Source of the DNA: Pseudomonadota bacterium
Lineage (GTDB): Bacteria > Pseudomonadota > Gammaproteobacteria > Burkholderiales > Burkholderiaceae_C
DNA: 53,737 bases
Direction of reading: 5' to 3'
NCBI GenBank assembly: GCA_018241265.1
Contig: JAFEEF010000039.1
Span: 1 to 53,737 of the forward strand
The notes beneath the pieces are model-generated. The model saw only the letters and a list, made by a program, of their open reading frames with translations. It did no database searches and was not told where the DNA came from. Below are positions 1-9,700 of the stretch, one piece after another. Both the position numbers and the translations under genes were made by a program. Position 1 is the first letter of the stretch. Each line of letters opens with the position of its first letter.

Positions 1-1005
1 CGTCGACGCGTCGAGCTTCGAGCCGCCGGAGACCACGAAGCCGGAGTTGGTGACGGTGGCGCTGCCGCCGTAGCCGCCCAGCGTCATCGTCGAGCCGTCC
101 TTCAGCGTGACGCCCAGGCGATTGGCCTTCTGCAGCGGTCCGACCGTCGCGCTGCTGCCGTCGAGGACGAAGTTCGTGTAGCCGGTGTCGGTCGTCACGC
201 CGCCCACCGTCTGCAGCGACGACAGGTCGACGTTGCTGGCGCCGCTGAGGTTGAACGTCAATGCCGCGGCATTGGCCGGCGCCGTCAGTGCCGTCACGCC
301 CGACAGGTCGATGCTGCCGCCGTTGCTCGCGACGATGCTGTTGCCGTTGGGTCCGCTCGAGCCGGCGTTGAAGGTCTTCACGCTCGACAGGTCGATCAGC
401 GATCCGGCGCCGCTGGCATTCAGGATCGTGGCGGCGTTCAGGCCACTGGCGTCGAACGACGGCGCGGCGATCCGCACCACGCCGCCGCCGAGCGCCGCCA
501 GCGTGCTGGTGTTGCCGACGAAGCTCGTTCCTGCGCCGGTCGCGATGAACGAAGCGCCGGTGGCGCTGATCGACCCGCCGATGGTGGCGGCATCGAGTAC
601 CGTCAGCACGCTGCGATTCATCGGATCGCTGGAGGACAGCGCGAAGAACGACTTGCCGAGCGACAGCGCATCGATCGCCTGCGCACCGGCCACGCTGTAG
701 TTGACGGTGAAGTTCGAACCGATGTCGACGATGTAGGTCTGGTCGCCGTTGTTCAGGGGGACCGCGCCGATGTCCCAACTGGCGGGACTTCCGTAGCTGC
801 CGCCGCTCGCGCCGATCCAGGTGGCCGTCACCTCCTCGCCATAGGCCTGTGCGATCGCGAGCGGCAGCGCCGCGAGGGCCAGCGCCGTCGGCACCAGCCG
901 ACATCCGGCGGAAGCCAGGCTCCATCGCCGCTTCGGGATCGCTCGCGCGCGGCCGCCGCGAGCGTGATGGACGAGTCCGCAGTCCGGATCGGGGGATCGC
1001 TGCAT
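1..1005 (-). CDS. secreted beta-repeat (autotransporter/PEP-CTERM-like) protein, C-terminus outside window
   Basis: An open frame of 335 codons runs from ATG at 1005 off the left edge. AGGAG lies six bases upstream of the ATG. The N-terminus is long and basic (RRWSLASAG), then hydrophobic (ALALAALPLAIAQA), as in extended signal peptides of large exported proteins. The mature part opens with TATWIGASGGSYGSP and WDIGAVPLNNGDQTY, the style of W-G-x-G-x-W openings in autotransporter and PEP-CTERM proteins. It continues as Gly/Ser/Thr/Asn-rich short beta-strand repeats (GSIDLSGVTAL, SNVDLSSLQTV). Such chains usually form right-handed beta-helices outside the cell. The C-terminus that would tell a beta-barrel from a sorting tag is not in the window. 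It lies 112 bp downstream of the SARP-type regulator on the same strand. Family and export are inferred; no function can be assigned. Confidence 0.75.
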   Translation of the reverse strand, partial: MQRSPDPDCGLVHHARGGRARAIPKRRWSLASAGCRLVPTALALAALPLAIAQAYGEEVTATWIGASGGSYGSPASWDIGAVPLNNGDQTYIVDIGSNFTVNYSVAGAQAIDALSLGKSFFALSSSDPMNRSVLTVLDAATIGGSISATGASFIATGAGTSFVGNTSTLAALGGGVVRIAAPSFDASGLNAATILNASGAGSLIDLSSVKTFNAGSSGPNGNSIVASNGGSIDLSGVTALTAPANAAALTFNLSGASNVDLSSLQTVGGVTTDTGYTNFVLDGSSATVGPLQKANRLGVTLKDGSTMTLGGYGGSATVTNSGFVVSGGSKLDAST

Positions 1006-1117
1006 GGTGGGCTCCTGGTGCGTTGCCGTCGGTACGTACGGAACGCAGCTTCCATGGCTGGATTCAGCGATCGTTAAATTCTCGGAACGGCCTCCGGCGC
1101 GGCGTCGGCAACGCGCA

Positions 1118-3853
1118 TCAATCGCGCGCCGAGCCGACGAGCGCCAGCGCCTGCGGCAGCGACAGCCCCCAGCCTTGCGCCCAGCAGCGTCGCCACTCGC
1201 TCCGGCTGGTGCGCTCGACCACCTTGCGGCGAATCTCGCGGAGGCTGGCCTGGTCGGCCGGCTGCATCGCGCCGAAGTGCTCCAGCCAGTAGCGCTTGCT
1301 GAAGGCCATCAGCATCGCCGCCTGCCGGAAGCGGCGCAGCCGCACGAGCGGCATGCACTGGTTCCAGATGCCGTAGGCGAGGTGGTAGACCATGCCGTGC
1401 GAGCGCGCCACGACGGTCTGGCGCTCGAAGATGTCGAGCGCCTGCCGGTAGCGCCGCAGTCCTTCCGATGACAGGCCGAGGCGGTTCAGCATCAGCATCT
1501 GCAGATCGACGTGGCCCAGCCCTTCGGCCTGCAGCAGGCCGCGTTCGGCGACCATCTGCGCATCGGCATAGCGGCGCTGCTCGATCAGGCAGGCCGCCAT
1601 GCCCGACAGCGCCGACACCACGCCGACCGAATCGGCCGTACGCAGGCTGATCTGTTCGGCCTCGGCGAAGTACGCCGTCGCGCCCGGTGCGTCCTGCCGG
1701 TGGCTCAGGGTGAGCGCGCCGAGCTGCAGCAGCGCCCGCACGACGAGCTCATCGGCCGATGCGGCGCGCGCGATCGCGAGCGCCTCGTTCGCATCGGCGA
1801 GCAGCGGCGCACCGTCGCGATCGACCCGCCAGACCACGTTGACGCGCGCCAGCAGCGCGTCGACCCGATCGAGCGGATCGACGGCGGAGCGCAGCGCCTG
1901 ATCGGCGAGACCGCGTGCTTCGCTCACGGCGCCGGTCAGCACCAGCAGACGCGCCGCCAGACCGGTGACGCGCGACGCATCGGTGCGCTGCTCGCGCGCC
2001 ATCGCCGCGACCTTGAGCAACAGTCCCGACGCTTCCTCGGACAGTCCGCGCGCGTTCCAGCAGTCGCCCATCGCGAGCGCGAGCGGAGCGGCCGCGGACC
2101 AGTCGCCGTCGTCGACGGCCGTCTCCAGCGCGCGCGTGCAGTTGGCCATGTCGGATTCGGCAAGCAGCCGGCGTTCGTCGGCGCATCCGACGGCGCGGGC
2201 GACGAAGCAGCGCCGATGCGCGGCTCGCCAGGCGGCGATCTCGGCCATCGTCGTACGCGTCGCGACGACGTCGGCCACATGGCGCGGCAGCCGGAAGCGG
2301 AGCACGCCGTCTGCGCCCTCCACCGTGACCAGCACCGAGACCTCGGCCAGGTCGGCGAGATGGCGACGGCAATCGGCAGCGGCGGCGCCGGTGATCTCGC
2401 CGGCATCGCGCTCGGTCCAGTCGCCGCGCAGAACCGACAGCGCGGCGAGGAATGCATGCTGCTCGGGCTGCAACAGCGCCAGGCTCCACTCGATCACGCG
2501 CATCAGCGATGCATGCCTGCCGGCCGAGCGAGCGCGCTTCAACTCGGTCCAGTCCCCGGTCAGCGCGGCGCTGATCTGGCGTGCCGGCACGCTGCGCAGG
2601 CGCGCCGCGGCCAACTCGATGATGAGCGGCAGGCCCTCGGCAGCGCGGCACAGCGCCACGACGTGAGCGACGTTGCGGGCATGGATGTTGAAGTCCGCGC
2701 GCACCTGGCGTGCGCGGTCGAGGAACAGCGCGATCGCGGGCTGGTCGATGGCGGCTTGCACGCCGACATCGACGTTCGGCAACGGCAACGGCGCGAGGCG
2801 GACCTCGTGCTCGCCCGGCAAGCGCACCGCTACCTGCGAACTGACGAGCAGGTGCATGCCGGGCACGCCGTCGAGCAGCGCCGCGAGCGTCTTGCGGGCG
2901 ATGTCGCCGACGAGCTGCTCGAAGCCGTCGAGCACGAGCAGGACACGCTGGCCGTCCATGCTCGCAGCGAGCTGGCGCATCACCGACGTCGCGCCCGCCC
3001 GCAGGCCGAGCGCTTCGCGGATCTGGTCGGCGATGAGCCCGGCATCGTCGCAGCTCTCCAGCCGCACGAGACAGGCCAGGTCGAAGCGGCGCTGCCGCCG
3101 CGCCGTCTCGACGCACAGGCGCGTCTTGCCGGCGCCGCCCATGCCGGTCACGGTGACGACACGATGCGCCTCGATCGCCGCGGTCAGCTCCTGGATCTCG
3201 CGCTCGCGACCGAACAGCGCGGTCAGGTAGCTCGGCAGCCGGTAACGCACCCGGTCGCCGTGGACGGCCGTCTGCGGCCGAATGCGCGCCGCTTGCCCGG
3301 CCGCGTCGGCCGCCGGCCCGAGACGGTCGTCGCCGAGTCGCTCGTACAGAGCGGACAGCCGCAGGCGCTCGTCGTGCAGCCAGTCGGCGCGATAGCCCGG
3401 CAGCAGGTCGCCGCGGTAGACGTCGTGTGCCGCGGCACGCCGTCCGTGGCGCACATGATCCTCGAACGCCATGACGTCGCAGACGACCGCCTCCAGGTTC
3501 AGCCGCACGTCGTAGCGATCGGCGACGATGACGCCCGCGGCCCCCGCGCGCGCATCGCCGAACACGGCCTTCAGATGGCTCAGTGCATTGCGCAGCCGGT
3601 TGCGGCCGGCATCGGCGTCGGCGTCGGGCCAGATCTGCGCCGCAAGCTCGTCACGCGGATGGCTGCGCGCCGGCTTGAGCAGCAGCGCCGCCAGCAACTC
3701 GACGACGGCACGCGTGGCAAAGCGGTGGACGATGCGATCGCCGTTGCGGACCAGCAAGCCGCCCAGGAGCTGAATTTCCCAAACGGCACCCGGGGCAACG
3801 GGCTCCGCGCGTCTCGCGTTCGACGCAGGACCCCTGCGCGATCGAGCAGACAT
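1118..3853 (-). CDS. AfsR/SARP-type regulator: winged helix + short BTAD + NB-ARC/STAND ATPase + TPR-like repeats
   Basis: The 911-residue protein has the order typical of AfsR-like regulators. Residues 25-110 look like an OmpR-type winged helix (WEIQLLGGLLVRNGDR; NRLRNALSHLKAVFGD). Residues 120-180 form a short bacterial transcriptional activation domain (YRGDLLPGYRADWLHDERLR). An NB-ARC/STAND NTPase follows, with Walker A GMGGAGKT at 237-244 and Walker B RVLLVLDGFEQ with Asp309. The C-terminal half is helical and alanine-rich with TPR-like units (VSALSGMAACLIEQRRYADA). STAND ATPases act as signal-gated switches, so it is expected to be a ligand- or partner-triggered cytoplasmic activator. 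The ATG at 3853 has no clear Shine-Dalgarno sequence, so the start is tentative. The secreted beta-repeat protein is 112 bp downstream, and the PNGase A-like gene ends 87 bp upstream on the same strand. Either neighbour is a plausible target, by context only. Confidence 0.88.
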   Translation of the reverse strand: MSARSRRGPASNARRAEPVAPGAVWEIQLLGGLLVRNGDRIVHRFATRAVVELLAALLLKPARSHPRDELAAQIWPDADADAGRNRLRNALSHLKAVFGDARAGAAGVIVADRYDVRLNLEAVVCDVMAFEDHVRHGRRAAAHDVYRGDLLPGYRADWLHDERLRLSALYERLGDDRLGPAADAAGQAARIRPQTAVHGDRVRYRLPSYLTALFGREREIQELTAAIEAHRVVTVTGMGGAGKTRLCVETARRQRRFDLACLVRLESCDDAGLIADQIREALGLRAGATSVMRQLAASMDGQRVLLVLDGFEQLVGDIARKTLAALLDGVPGMHLLVSSQVAVRLPGEHEVRLAPLPLPNVDVGVQAAIDQPAIALFLDRARQVRADFNIHARNVAHVVALCRAAEGLPLIIELAAARLRSVPARQISAALTGDWTELKRARSAGRHASLMRVIEWSLALLQPEQHAFLAALSVLRGDWTERDAGEITGAAAADCRRHLADLAEVSVLVTVEGADGVLRFRLPRHVADVVATRTTMAEIAAWRAAHRRCFVARAVGCADERRLLAESDMANCTRALETAVDDGDWSAAAPLALAMGDCWNARGLSEEASGLLLKVAAMAREQRTDASRVTGLAARLLVLTGAVSEARGLADQALRSAVDPLDRVDALLARVNVVWRVDRDGAPLLADANEALAIARAASADELVVRALLQLGALTLSHRQDAPGATAYFAEAEQISLRTADSVGVVSALSGMAACLIEQRRYADAQMVAERGLLQAEGLGHVDLQMLMLNRLGLSSEGLRRYRQALDIFERQTVVARSHGMVYHLAYGIWNQCMPLVRLRRFRQAAMLMAFSKRYWLEHFGAMQPADQASLREIRRKVVERTSRSEWRRCWAQGWGLSLPQALALVGSARD

Positions 3854-3940
3854 CGTTCGATGGATGAAGCAAGGCTCGGACGATGCTAGTGCAAGGGCGT
3901 GCGACTTGCAGCCTCACCCCCTAGACCGAACTCCGGCCCC

Positions 3941-5623
3941 TCAGCGCGCGCAGCCGTCCTTCACGGCCGACACCGCGTTGGCCGTCACGGTGATGGTCCG
4001 GTCATAGCAGCCGGAGCCGGTCTTGCGCTCGGTGTAGTGCTGCGCGCTCGCCGAGTCGGCGACCGAGCTGCCGCCGGCAGCGAAGTAGGTCGTCGTGTTG
4101 TGCGGCGTCACCGTGTCCTCGAAGCTGTCGTCGACTTCGCGGCCCTGCGCATCGACATTGCGCGTCACGCGACGCAAGGTCTGCGAGATCGACGTGTCGA
4201 GGACCTCGTTGCCGTCAGGGAAGGTCGCGATCAGATCGAGCACCAGCGGATAGGCCGACGTGACGGTCTGCGTCGCGGTGCCGGTCGCATCGGTCGTCGT
4301 CGTCACGCTGCGTACGCGCGTGGCCTGGTTGATGAACTGGGCATAGCGCACGTCGTCGATGTCGAAGCTCTGCTGGTTCGAGAAGCTCATCTTCTGCGCC
4401 ACGCTCGTCGTCACCGGGCCGTGCGAGGTCTGCACGGTGCCGGTGATCGTGTAGTCGCGGGCCGACGAGACGACGAGCAGGCCGTTGGCGTTGCTGCCGC
4501 TGATCGTGAGCTTGCTGGCATCGACGTTCACCACCGGTGCCGCCAGCGTGTTGGCGGTGACGCTGCCGGTCACGACCGCGGCGCCGGCATCGCGCCATGC
4601 CAGCAGGCTCGCGGTGACGGTGAAGTAGTCCTGCGCGCCGTAGACCTGCAGCGCGACGGTGTGCGGCTGGCCGTCGTCGAGCTGGCCGGCGAACGGCGTC
4701 AGGTCGACGCGCGACGGCGTGAAGTTGAGCGTCTGCACGCCCGGCGTCGGGAACCACAGGTACGGGCTGATGCCGCCGGTGTAGATCCACGGGAAGACCG
4801 GCGCGACGCCGGCCGGCATGCCGTCGATCATGACCTCGACCTCGCGGAACGCCGAACCGCCGCAGCTCTGCAGCACGCTCGCGTACTGGTCGGGCACGCA
4901 GGTGTACCAGAACTCGTCGTTGTTCTGGCTCTGCGCGATCACGTCGAGGTAGAGCCGTTCGACGTTGGTCGGCAACGTGACGCTGGCCGCGAGCGTCGGG
5001 TTGCTCGGCGACAGGCTGGTCAGCGATGCCGCCATCGGGATCACGAGCTGCGGCGACGGCGTCACCGGCGCGCCCTGCCCCGCCGGATAGAAGTACAGCG
5101 TCGCGGTGCCGAAGATGCGCCCGGTGTAGGTCGAGTCGACGGTGTTGCCGAGGATCGCCTGGCCGGCCTGCGGCGTCATCAACAGCGCGCTGACGTCGGT
5201 GACGTCGCGCTCGACGTGCCAGGCGCGCGACGTCGCCGAGCCCGGCTCCATCGTGGTGCCGAAGTAGACGTTGACGCCGGCGACGTTGATCACCGCGGTG
5301 CGATCGAACTGGCGCCCTGCGGTCACCGAATAGTCGGCCTCGAGCACGACCTTGGCCCACGGACCGGCGCAGCCGGCCGGCGGCGCATAGCTCAGCGGCA
5401 CGGGGTCGTAGCCGGCGAACTCCTGGTTCGAGAACAGCGTGACCGTGCATGGCGTCGTCGAGGGGCGCGACACGAGCAGGTCGGCGGTGGCGACGGTCGT
5501 CGTGCCGATCGGCGGGATCGGCGGCTCGTTGAAGCCGGCTGCCTGAACCGCGGCCGCGGCCAGCAGGCCGACGGCGAACAACGATGCGCCACGCCATCCG
5601 GCGCGCAGGGTAAGAGCATGCAT
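3941..5623 (-). CDS. secreted peptide:N-glycanase A (PNGase A)-like amidase
   Basis: The 560-residue product starts with a signal peptide (LRAGWRGASLFAVGLLAAA to VQAAGF). The mature protein matches the PNGase A family (known from plants and fungi, with bacterial relatives). Recognisable blocks are CAGPWAKVVLEADYSV, GRQFDRTAVINVAGVNVYFG, TTMEPGSATSRAWHVERDVT, then STYTGRIFGTATLYFYPAG. The second half is beta-rich with Thr/Ser stretches and a C-terminal cysteine pair (GSGCYDRTI and KDGCAR). Family members cut the amide bond between N-glycans and asparagine, so this would act outside the cytoplasm on glycopeptides. An in-frame TTG lies two codons upstream; the ATG at 5623 is preferred, with CGGAG upstream. 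It sits between zipA and the SARP regulator, where ligA is often found in relatives. I am confident of the family; the substrate is unknown. Confidence 0.8.
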   Translation of the reverse strand: MHALTLRAGWRGASLFAVGLLAAAAVQAAGFNEPPIPPIGTTTVATADLLVSRPSTTPCTVTLFSNQEFAGYDPVPLSYAPPAGCAGPWAKVVLEADYSVTAGRQFDRTAVINVAGVNVYFGTTMEPGSATSRAWHVERDVTDVSALLMTPQAGQAILGNTVDSTYTGRIFGTATLYFYPAGQGAPVTPSPQLVIPMAASLTSLSPSNPTLAASVTLPTNVERLYLDVIAQSQNNDEFWYTCVPDQYASVLQSCGGSAFREVEVMIDGMPAGVAPVFPWIYTGGISPYLWFPTPGVQTLNFTPSRVDLTPFAGQLDDGQPHTVALQVYGAQDYFTVTASLLAWRDAGAAVVTGSVTANTLAAPVVNVDASKLTISGSNANGLLVVSSARDYTITGTVQTSHGPVTTSVAQKMSFSNQQSFDIDDVRYAQFINQATRVRSVTTTTDATGTATQTVTSAYPLVLDLIATFPDGNEVLDTSISQTLRRVTRNVDAQGREVDDSFEDTVTPHNTTTYFAAGGSSVADSASAQHYTERKTGSGCYDRTITVTANAVSAVKDGCAR

Positions 5624-5641
5624 GTGCAAGGCTCCGCGGAT

Positions 5642-5664
5642 GATGATGAGGGGAACTCATCATC
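5642..5664. promoter_or_regulatory. perfect 9-bp inverted repeat between zipA and the PNGase A-like gene
   Basis: GATGATGAG and CTCATCATC face each other across a five-base spacer (GGGAA). On the minus strand the element begins about 19 bases upstream of the PNGase A-like ATG and lies downstream of zipA. It could be an operator, a leader hairpin or a weak terminator for smc-zipA. No U-tract follows the hairpin, so termination is less likely. It is visible in sequence only; the role is inferred. Confidence 0.45.
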
Positions 5665-5702
5665 GCATGCGGCCTGGACGGGCCGCCGCGCAACGATGCG
5701 GG

Positions 5703-6755
5703 TCAGCTGAAGAGGCGCCTGGCCGCGGGCGAACCGGCGGCCACGTCGCGGCCCGCGAGCGCGTCGTAGAGCTGGCCGAGGTCGTTGCCGATCGACGCGA
5801 AGCTTTGCGGCTGCAGCACCTGGCCGTTGTCGTCGACGATCGCCGCGTCCATGCCGAGCGCGAGCGCCTGCGCGCTCGCCTGCCAAGTAGCGAACGGCTC
5901 GGCGTCGGCCTCGGTCTGCGGCACGTCGAACGCGAGCGTCACTTCGCGCACCGGGGCGAGATCGGGCTCGTCGGCGAGCGCGGCCTGCGACGCGAAGTTC
6001 AAGGTCAGCACCGGCGGCGCGCCGGCTTCGGCCGACGGCAGCACGAGCCGCCCGGGCACCACGCCGGGCACGAAGCCGTGGCGTCCGGCGTGCTGCTGGA
6101 TGTAGGCGACGCTCCACGCCGCGTTGCGCGCGCGCAGGCGCACCGCGAGCTGGGCGTCGTGCTGGCTGGCGAACGCATCGAGCTCGCGGGCGCGCGCCAC
6201 CGCATCGAGCATGTCGGGGAAGTCGGCCATCGCGCCGACCGCATCGGCGAACGCCTGCACCTTCTGCACGAACTCCGAGTACTCGATCTCGTTGAGCGCG
6301 CCGGTGCGGTTGGCGAGCAGCACGCCGGCCTGCAGCTCGCTGTAGCGCTGGCCGGCTTCCAGCGGCTCCCATACACCGTTCTCGGCATTCAGGCCTTCGA
6401 TCATGAAAGGCTTGCCGCCGGCCCGGCGCGTCGGCGGCAGATGCGGCGTCAGCGACTCGCCCGCGACCGGCGCTTCGACCGTCAGGGTCGCGATCGCGTC
6501 GATCAACGCATCGAGCCGCGCGGTGCTGCGCGGTGCGGCGCGGCGTTCGGTCGCGACGCCTTCGGGCAGCTCGGCCGGCGCGGATACCGCATCGACCATC
6601 ACCGCATCCATCACCGGCTCCAGCGGCTCGGTGCGGTCGGGATCGACCGCCGCGCGGCGCGGCCCGGCATGGCGCGCCTGCCAGGCGCCATGCGCGACGA
6701 CGCCGGCCAGCACGACACCGCCGAGGACTGCGAGTGAAACGGTGAGCGCGTCCAT
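5703..6755 (-). CDS. zipA: cell division protein ZipA-like
   Basis: This 350-residue protein has an N-terminal membrane segment (about residues 5-25, LTVSLAVLGGVVLAGVVAHG). A charged, Pro/Ala-rich linker follows to about residue 125, then a globular C-terminal domain (for example VLTLNFASQAALAD, VREVTLAFDVPQT, ALALGMDAAIVDDNGQ). That layout, length and position directly after smc on the same strand match ZipA of Burkholderiales. ZipA tethers FtsZ to the inner membrane during Z-ring assembly. The gap to smc is 39 bp, so the two are probably co-transcribed. ZipA diverges fast outside gammaproteobacteria, and the call leans on architecture and synteny more than on residue identity. The usual downstream neighbour ligA is missing here. 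Confidence 0.78.
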   Translation of the reverse strand: MDALTVSLAVLGGVVLAGVVAHGAWQARHAGPRRAAVDPDRTEPLEPVMDAVMVDAVSAPAELPEGVATERRAAPRSTARLDALIDAIATLTVEAPVAGESLTPHLPPTRRAGGKPFMIEGLNAENGVWEPLEAGQRYSELQAGVLLANRTGALNEIEYSEFVQKVQAFADAVGAMADFPDMLDAVARARELDAFASQHDAQLAVRLRARNAAWSVAYIQQHAGRHGFVPGVVPGRLVLPSAEAGAPPVLTLNFASQAALADEPDLAPVREVTLAFDVPQTEADAEPFATWQASAQALALGMDAAIVDDNGQVLQPQSFASIGNDLGQLYDALAGRDVAAGSPAARRLFS

Positions 6756-6794
6756 CTGCGTGTGCTTCCTTGTTCGTCGGCCGGGTTCGTCGGC

Positions 6795-9700
6795 CTAGGC
6801 GGCTTCGGCCATGCCCATCGCCGCCTGCATGTCGACCGCGACGATGCGCGACACGCCCTGCTCCTGCATCGTGACGCCGATGAGCTGCTCGGCCATCTCC
6901 ATCGCGATCTTGTTGTGGCTGATGAAGAGGAACTGCGTGCCTTCGGACATTTCCTTCACGAGCTTCGAATAGCGCTCGGTGTTGGCGTCGTCGAGCGGCG
7001 CATCGACCTCGTCGAGCAGGCAGAAAGGCGCAGGGTTCAGCTGGAAGATCGCGAACACCAGCGCGATCGCGGTCAGCGCCTTCTCGCCGCCCGACAGCAG
7101 GTGGATCGTCGAGTTCTTCTTGCCGGGCGGCTGCGCCATCACCTGTACGCCGGCATCGAGGATCTCGTCGCCGGTCATCACGAGCTTGGCGTTGCCGCCG
7201 CCGAAGAGGCTCGGGAACATGCGGCCGAAGTGCTGGTTGACCTGCTCGAAGGTCGACGCGAGCAGGTCGCGGGTTTCGAGGTCGATCTTGTGGATCGCAT
7301 CCTCGAGCGTCGTCATCGCCTCGATCAGGTCGGCGTTCTGCGCATCGAGGAAGGTCTTGCGCTCGCGCGACGCGGTGAGCTCGTCGAGCGCCGCGAGGTT
7401 GACCGCGCCGAGCGCCTCGATCTCGCGATGCAGCCGGTCGATCTCGGCCTGCAGCCCCGAGAGCTTGACGCCGCCCGACGCGATGCCTTGCGCCAGCGCT
7501 TCGAGATCGACCGACGCGGCGCTGAGCTGCTCCATGTACTGCGCGCCGCCGAGGTGCGCGGCCTGGGCGTCGAGCTGCAGCTTCGTGATGCGCTCGCGCA
7601 TCGGCTCCAGGCTCTGCTCGTGCGCGAGCCGCTGCTCGTCGGCGCGGCGCAGGCGCAGGCTGAGGTCGTCGTACTCGCTGCGTTGCGCGGCGAGTGCCGC
7701 TTCGCGCTCGACGCGCAGCGCCAGCGCATCCTGCAGGCCGGCCTGCGCGGCGGCATCGGTCAGCTCGGCGAGCTCGACCTGCACCTGCGCTTCGGAGGCT
7801 TGGTTGGCCGCGATCTGCTGCGCCGCGGTCTCGAGGCCGCGCTCGAGTTCGCTCCGGCGCGCCGCGAGCGCGCGCGCGTTGAAGCCGGCCTCCTGCGAGC
7901 GGCGTTCGAGCGTGCGGAGCTGCTCGCGCGCATCGGCGAGGCGCCGCTCGGCCTGGATCACCGCTTCGTCGAGCTCGGCGTGGCGCTCCTGCGCGGTCGC
8001 GAGCTGCAGGTCGAGCTCTTCGAAGCGCGCCTCGCCGGCGCTGCTGCGCTCGGCGAGGTCGTCGAGCTGGCCGTCGATCTCGCCGAGCTCGCCGTCGAGC
8101 TGCTCGCGGCGCGCGCTGGTCTGCTCGGTCTGCTGCGTCAGGCGCAGCAGCTCGACCTGCAGCTGATGCGCACGCGTCTGCGCCTCGCCGGCGTCGCGCC
8201 GCGCGGTGACGAGGCGCTGCGTCGCATCGGTGCTGGCGGCTTCGGCGCGCACGAGTGCGCTTTGCGCCTGCTCGGCGATCAAGGCCTGCGCGCGCGACTG
8301 GCGCTCGAGGTTCTCGATCTCCTGGGCGCGCGCCAGCATGCCGGCCTGCTCGGAGTCGGGTGCATAGAACGCGACCGCGAACTGGCTGACGGCATGGCCT
8401 TCGCGCGTCATGATGACTTCGCCGTGCGTCAGGCGATCGCGCGCGGCGAGTGCCTCGTCGATGCCGGCCGCGGTGTAGACGCCTTCGAGCCAGTCGACGA
8501 GCAGCGCCTTCAGGCCGGCGTCGCCGAGGCGCAGCAGGTCGGCGAGGCGCGGCAGCGTCTGGTGCACGCCGCCCGGCGCGACCGTCTGGGTCGACGTGTA
8601 GAACGCGAGCTTGGCCGGCGGCGCATCGGCGGCAAAGGCGCGCACGGTGTCGAGCCGGCCGACTTCGAGCGCATTCAGCCGCTCGCGCAATGCCGCTTCG
8701 AGCGCGGCCTCCCAGCCGGGCTCGATGTGGATGCGGGTCCACAGACCCTGCAGGCCGTCGAGTCCGTGCTTCGCCAGCCAGGGCTTCAGCTTGCCTTCGG
8801 TCTGGACCTTCTCCTGCAGCGCGCGCAGCGCTTCGAGCCGCGCGCTCAGGTCGGCATGGCGGCCGCGCTCGCGGTTCGTCTCGTCCTGCATCGCGCGGCG
8901 CTCTTCCTCGAGCTGCGGCACCTGCTCGCCGAGCTCGGCGAGGCGCGCATCGGCGGTGGCCTGATGGTCCGCGGCGATCGCGGCCTGGTCCTTCAGATGC
9001 GCGAGGCGCGCCATGTCGGGCGCGGCCAGCTGGCCCTTCTCGCCCGCGAGGCGCTCGCGTCGCGTCGTGAGCTGGCGTCGCTGCTCCTCGACGCTGCGGC
9101 TCTCGGCCGCCAGCACCTGGATCTGCTGCTGGATCGCCGCGACGTCGCCGCGCTGCGCGCCGCTGGCGCCCTGGGCGTCGCGCACGGCCTCCTCGAGCGC
9201 CGGCACCTGCCCGGCCTCTTCCTCGGCCTGCGCGGCGAGCAGTTCGGCGGCTTCGGCGGCGCTCGTGATCTGTTCGGCGATCTGCTCGAGCTCGGTCGTC
9301 GTCGCGCCGCGGCGCTCGGTCCACAGCGCGGTCTGCGCGGCCAGTTCGGCGAGCCGTTGCTCGAGGCGCTTGCGGCCCTCGACGACGTAGCGGATGCGCT
9401 CTTCGAGCCGGCTCACTTCGAGCGCCGCTTCGGCGAGCGATCCCTGCGCGGCATGCAGCGCGTCGCCGGCCGCATAGTGGGCCTGGCGGGCCGTCTCGAG
9501 CTCGGCCTCGCCGCGGCGCAGCTCGGCGATGCGCGCCTCGAGCGCATTGGTCGCTTCGTGCAACGCCGTCTGCACCCGCTTTTCCTCGCCGGACGCATCG
9601 CGGTGCTTCAGGAACCAGAACTGGTGCAGCTTCAGCTCGCCCTCGGCCTGCAGATGCCGGTACTGGCTCGCGACCTCGGCCTGCTTCTCGAGCTTGTCGA

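Noticed and set aside
185-700. 171-codon plus-strand frame near the left edge
   Set aside because: It is the antisense of the secreted beta-repeat gene, which has a ribosome-binding site and signal peptide and explains the regular composition.
1511-3889. 792-codon plus-strand frame opposite the SARP/STAND regulator
   Set aside because: Composition is Arg/Gln/His/Ala-rich with no motif, whereas the opposite strand has winged-helix and Walker motifs.
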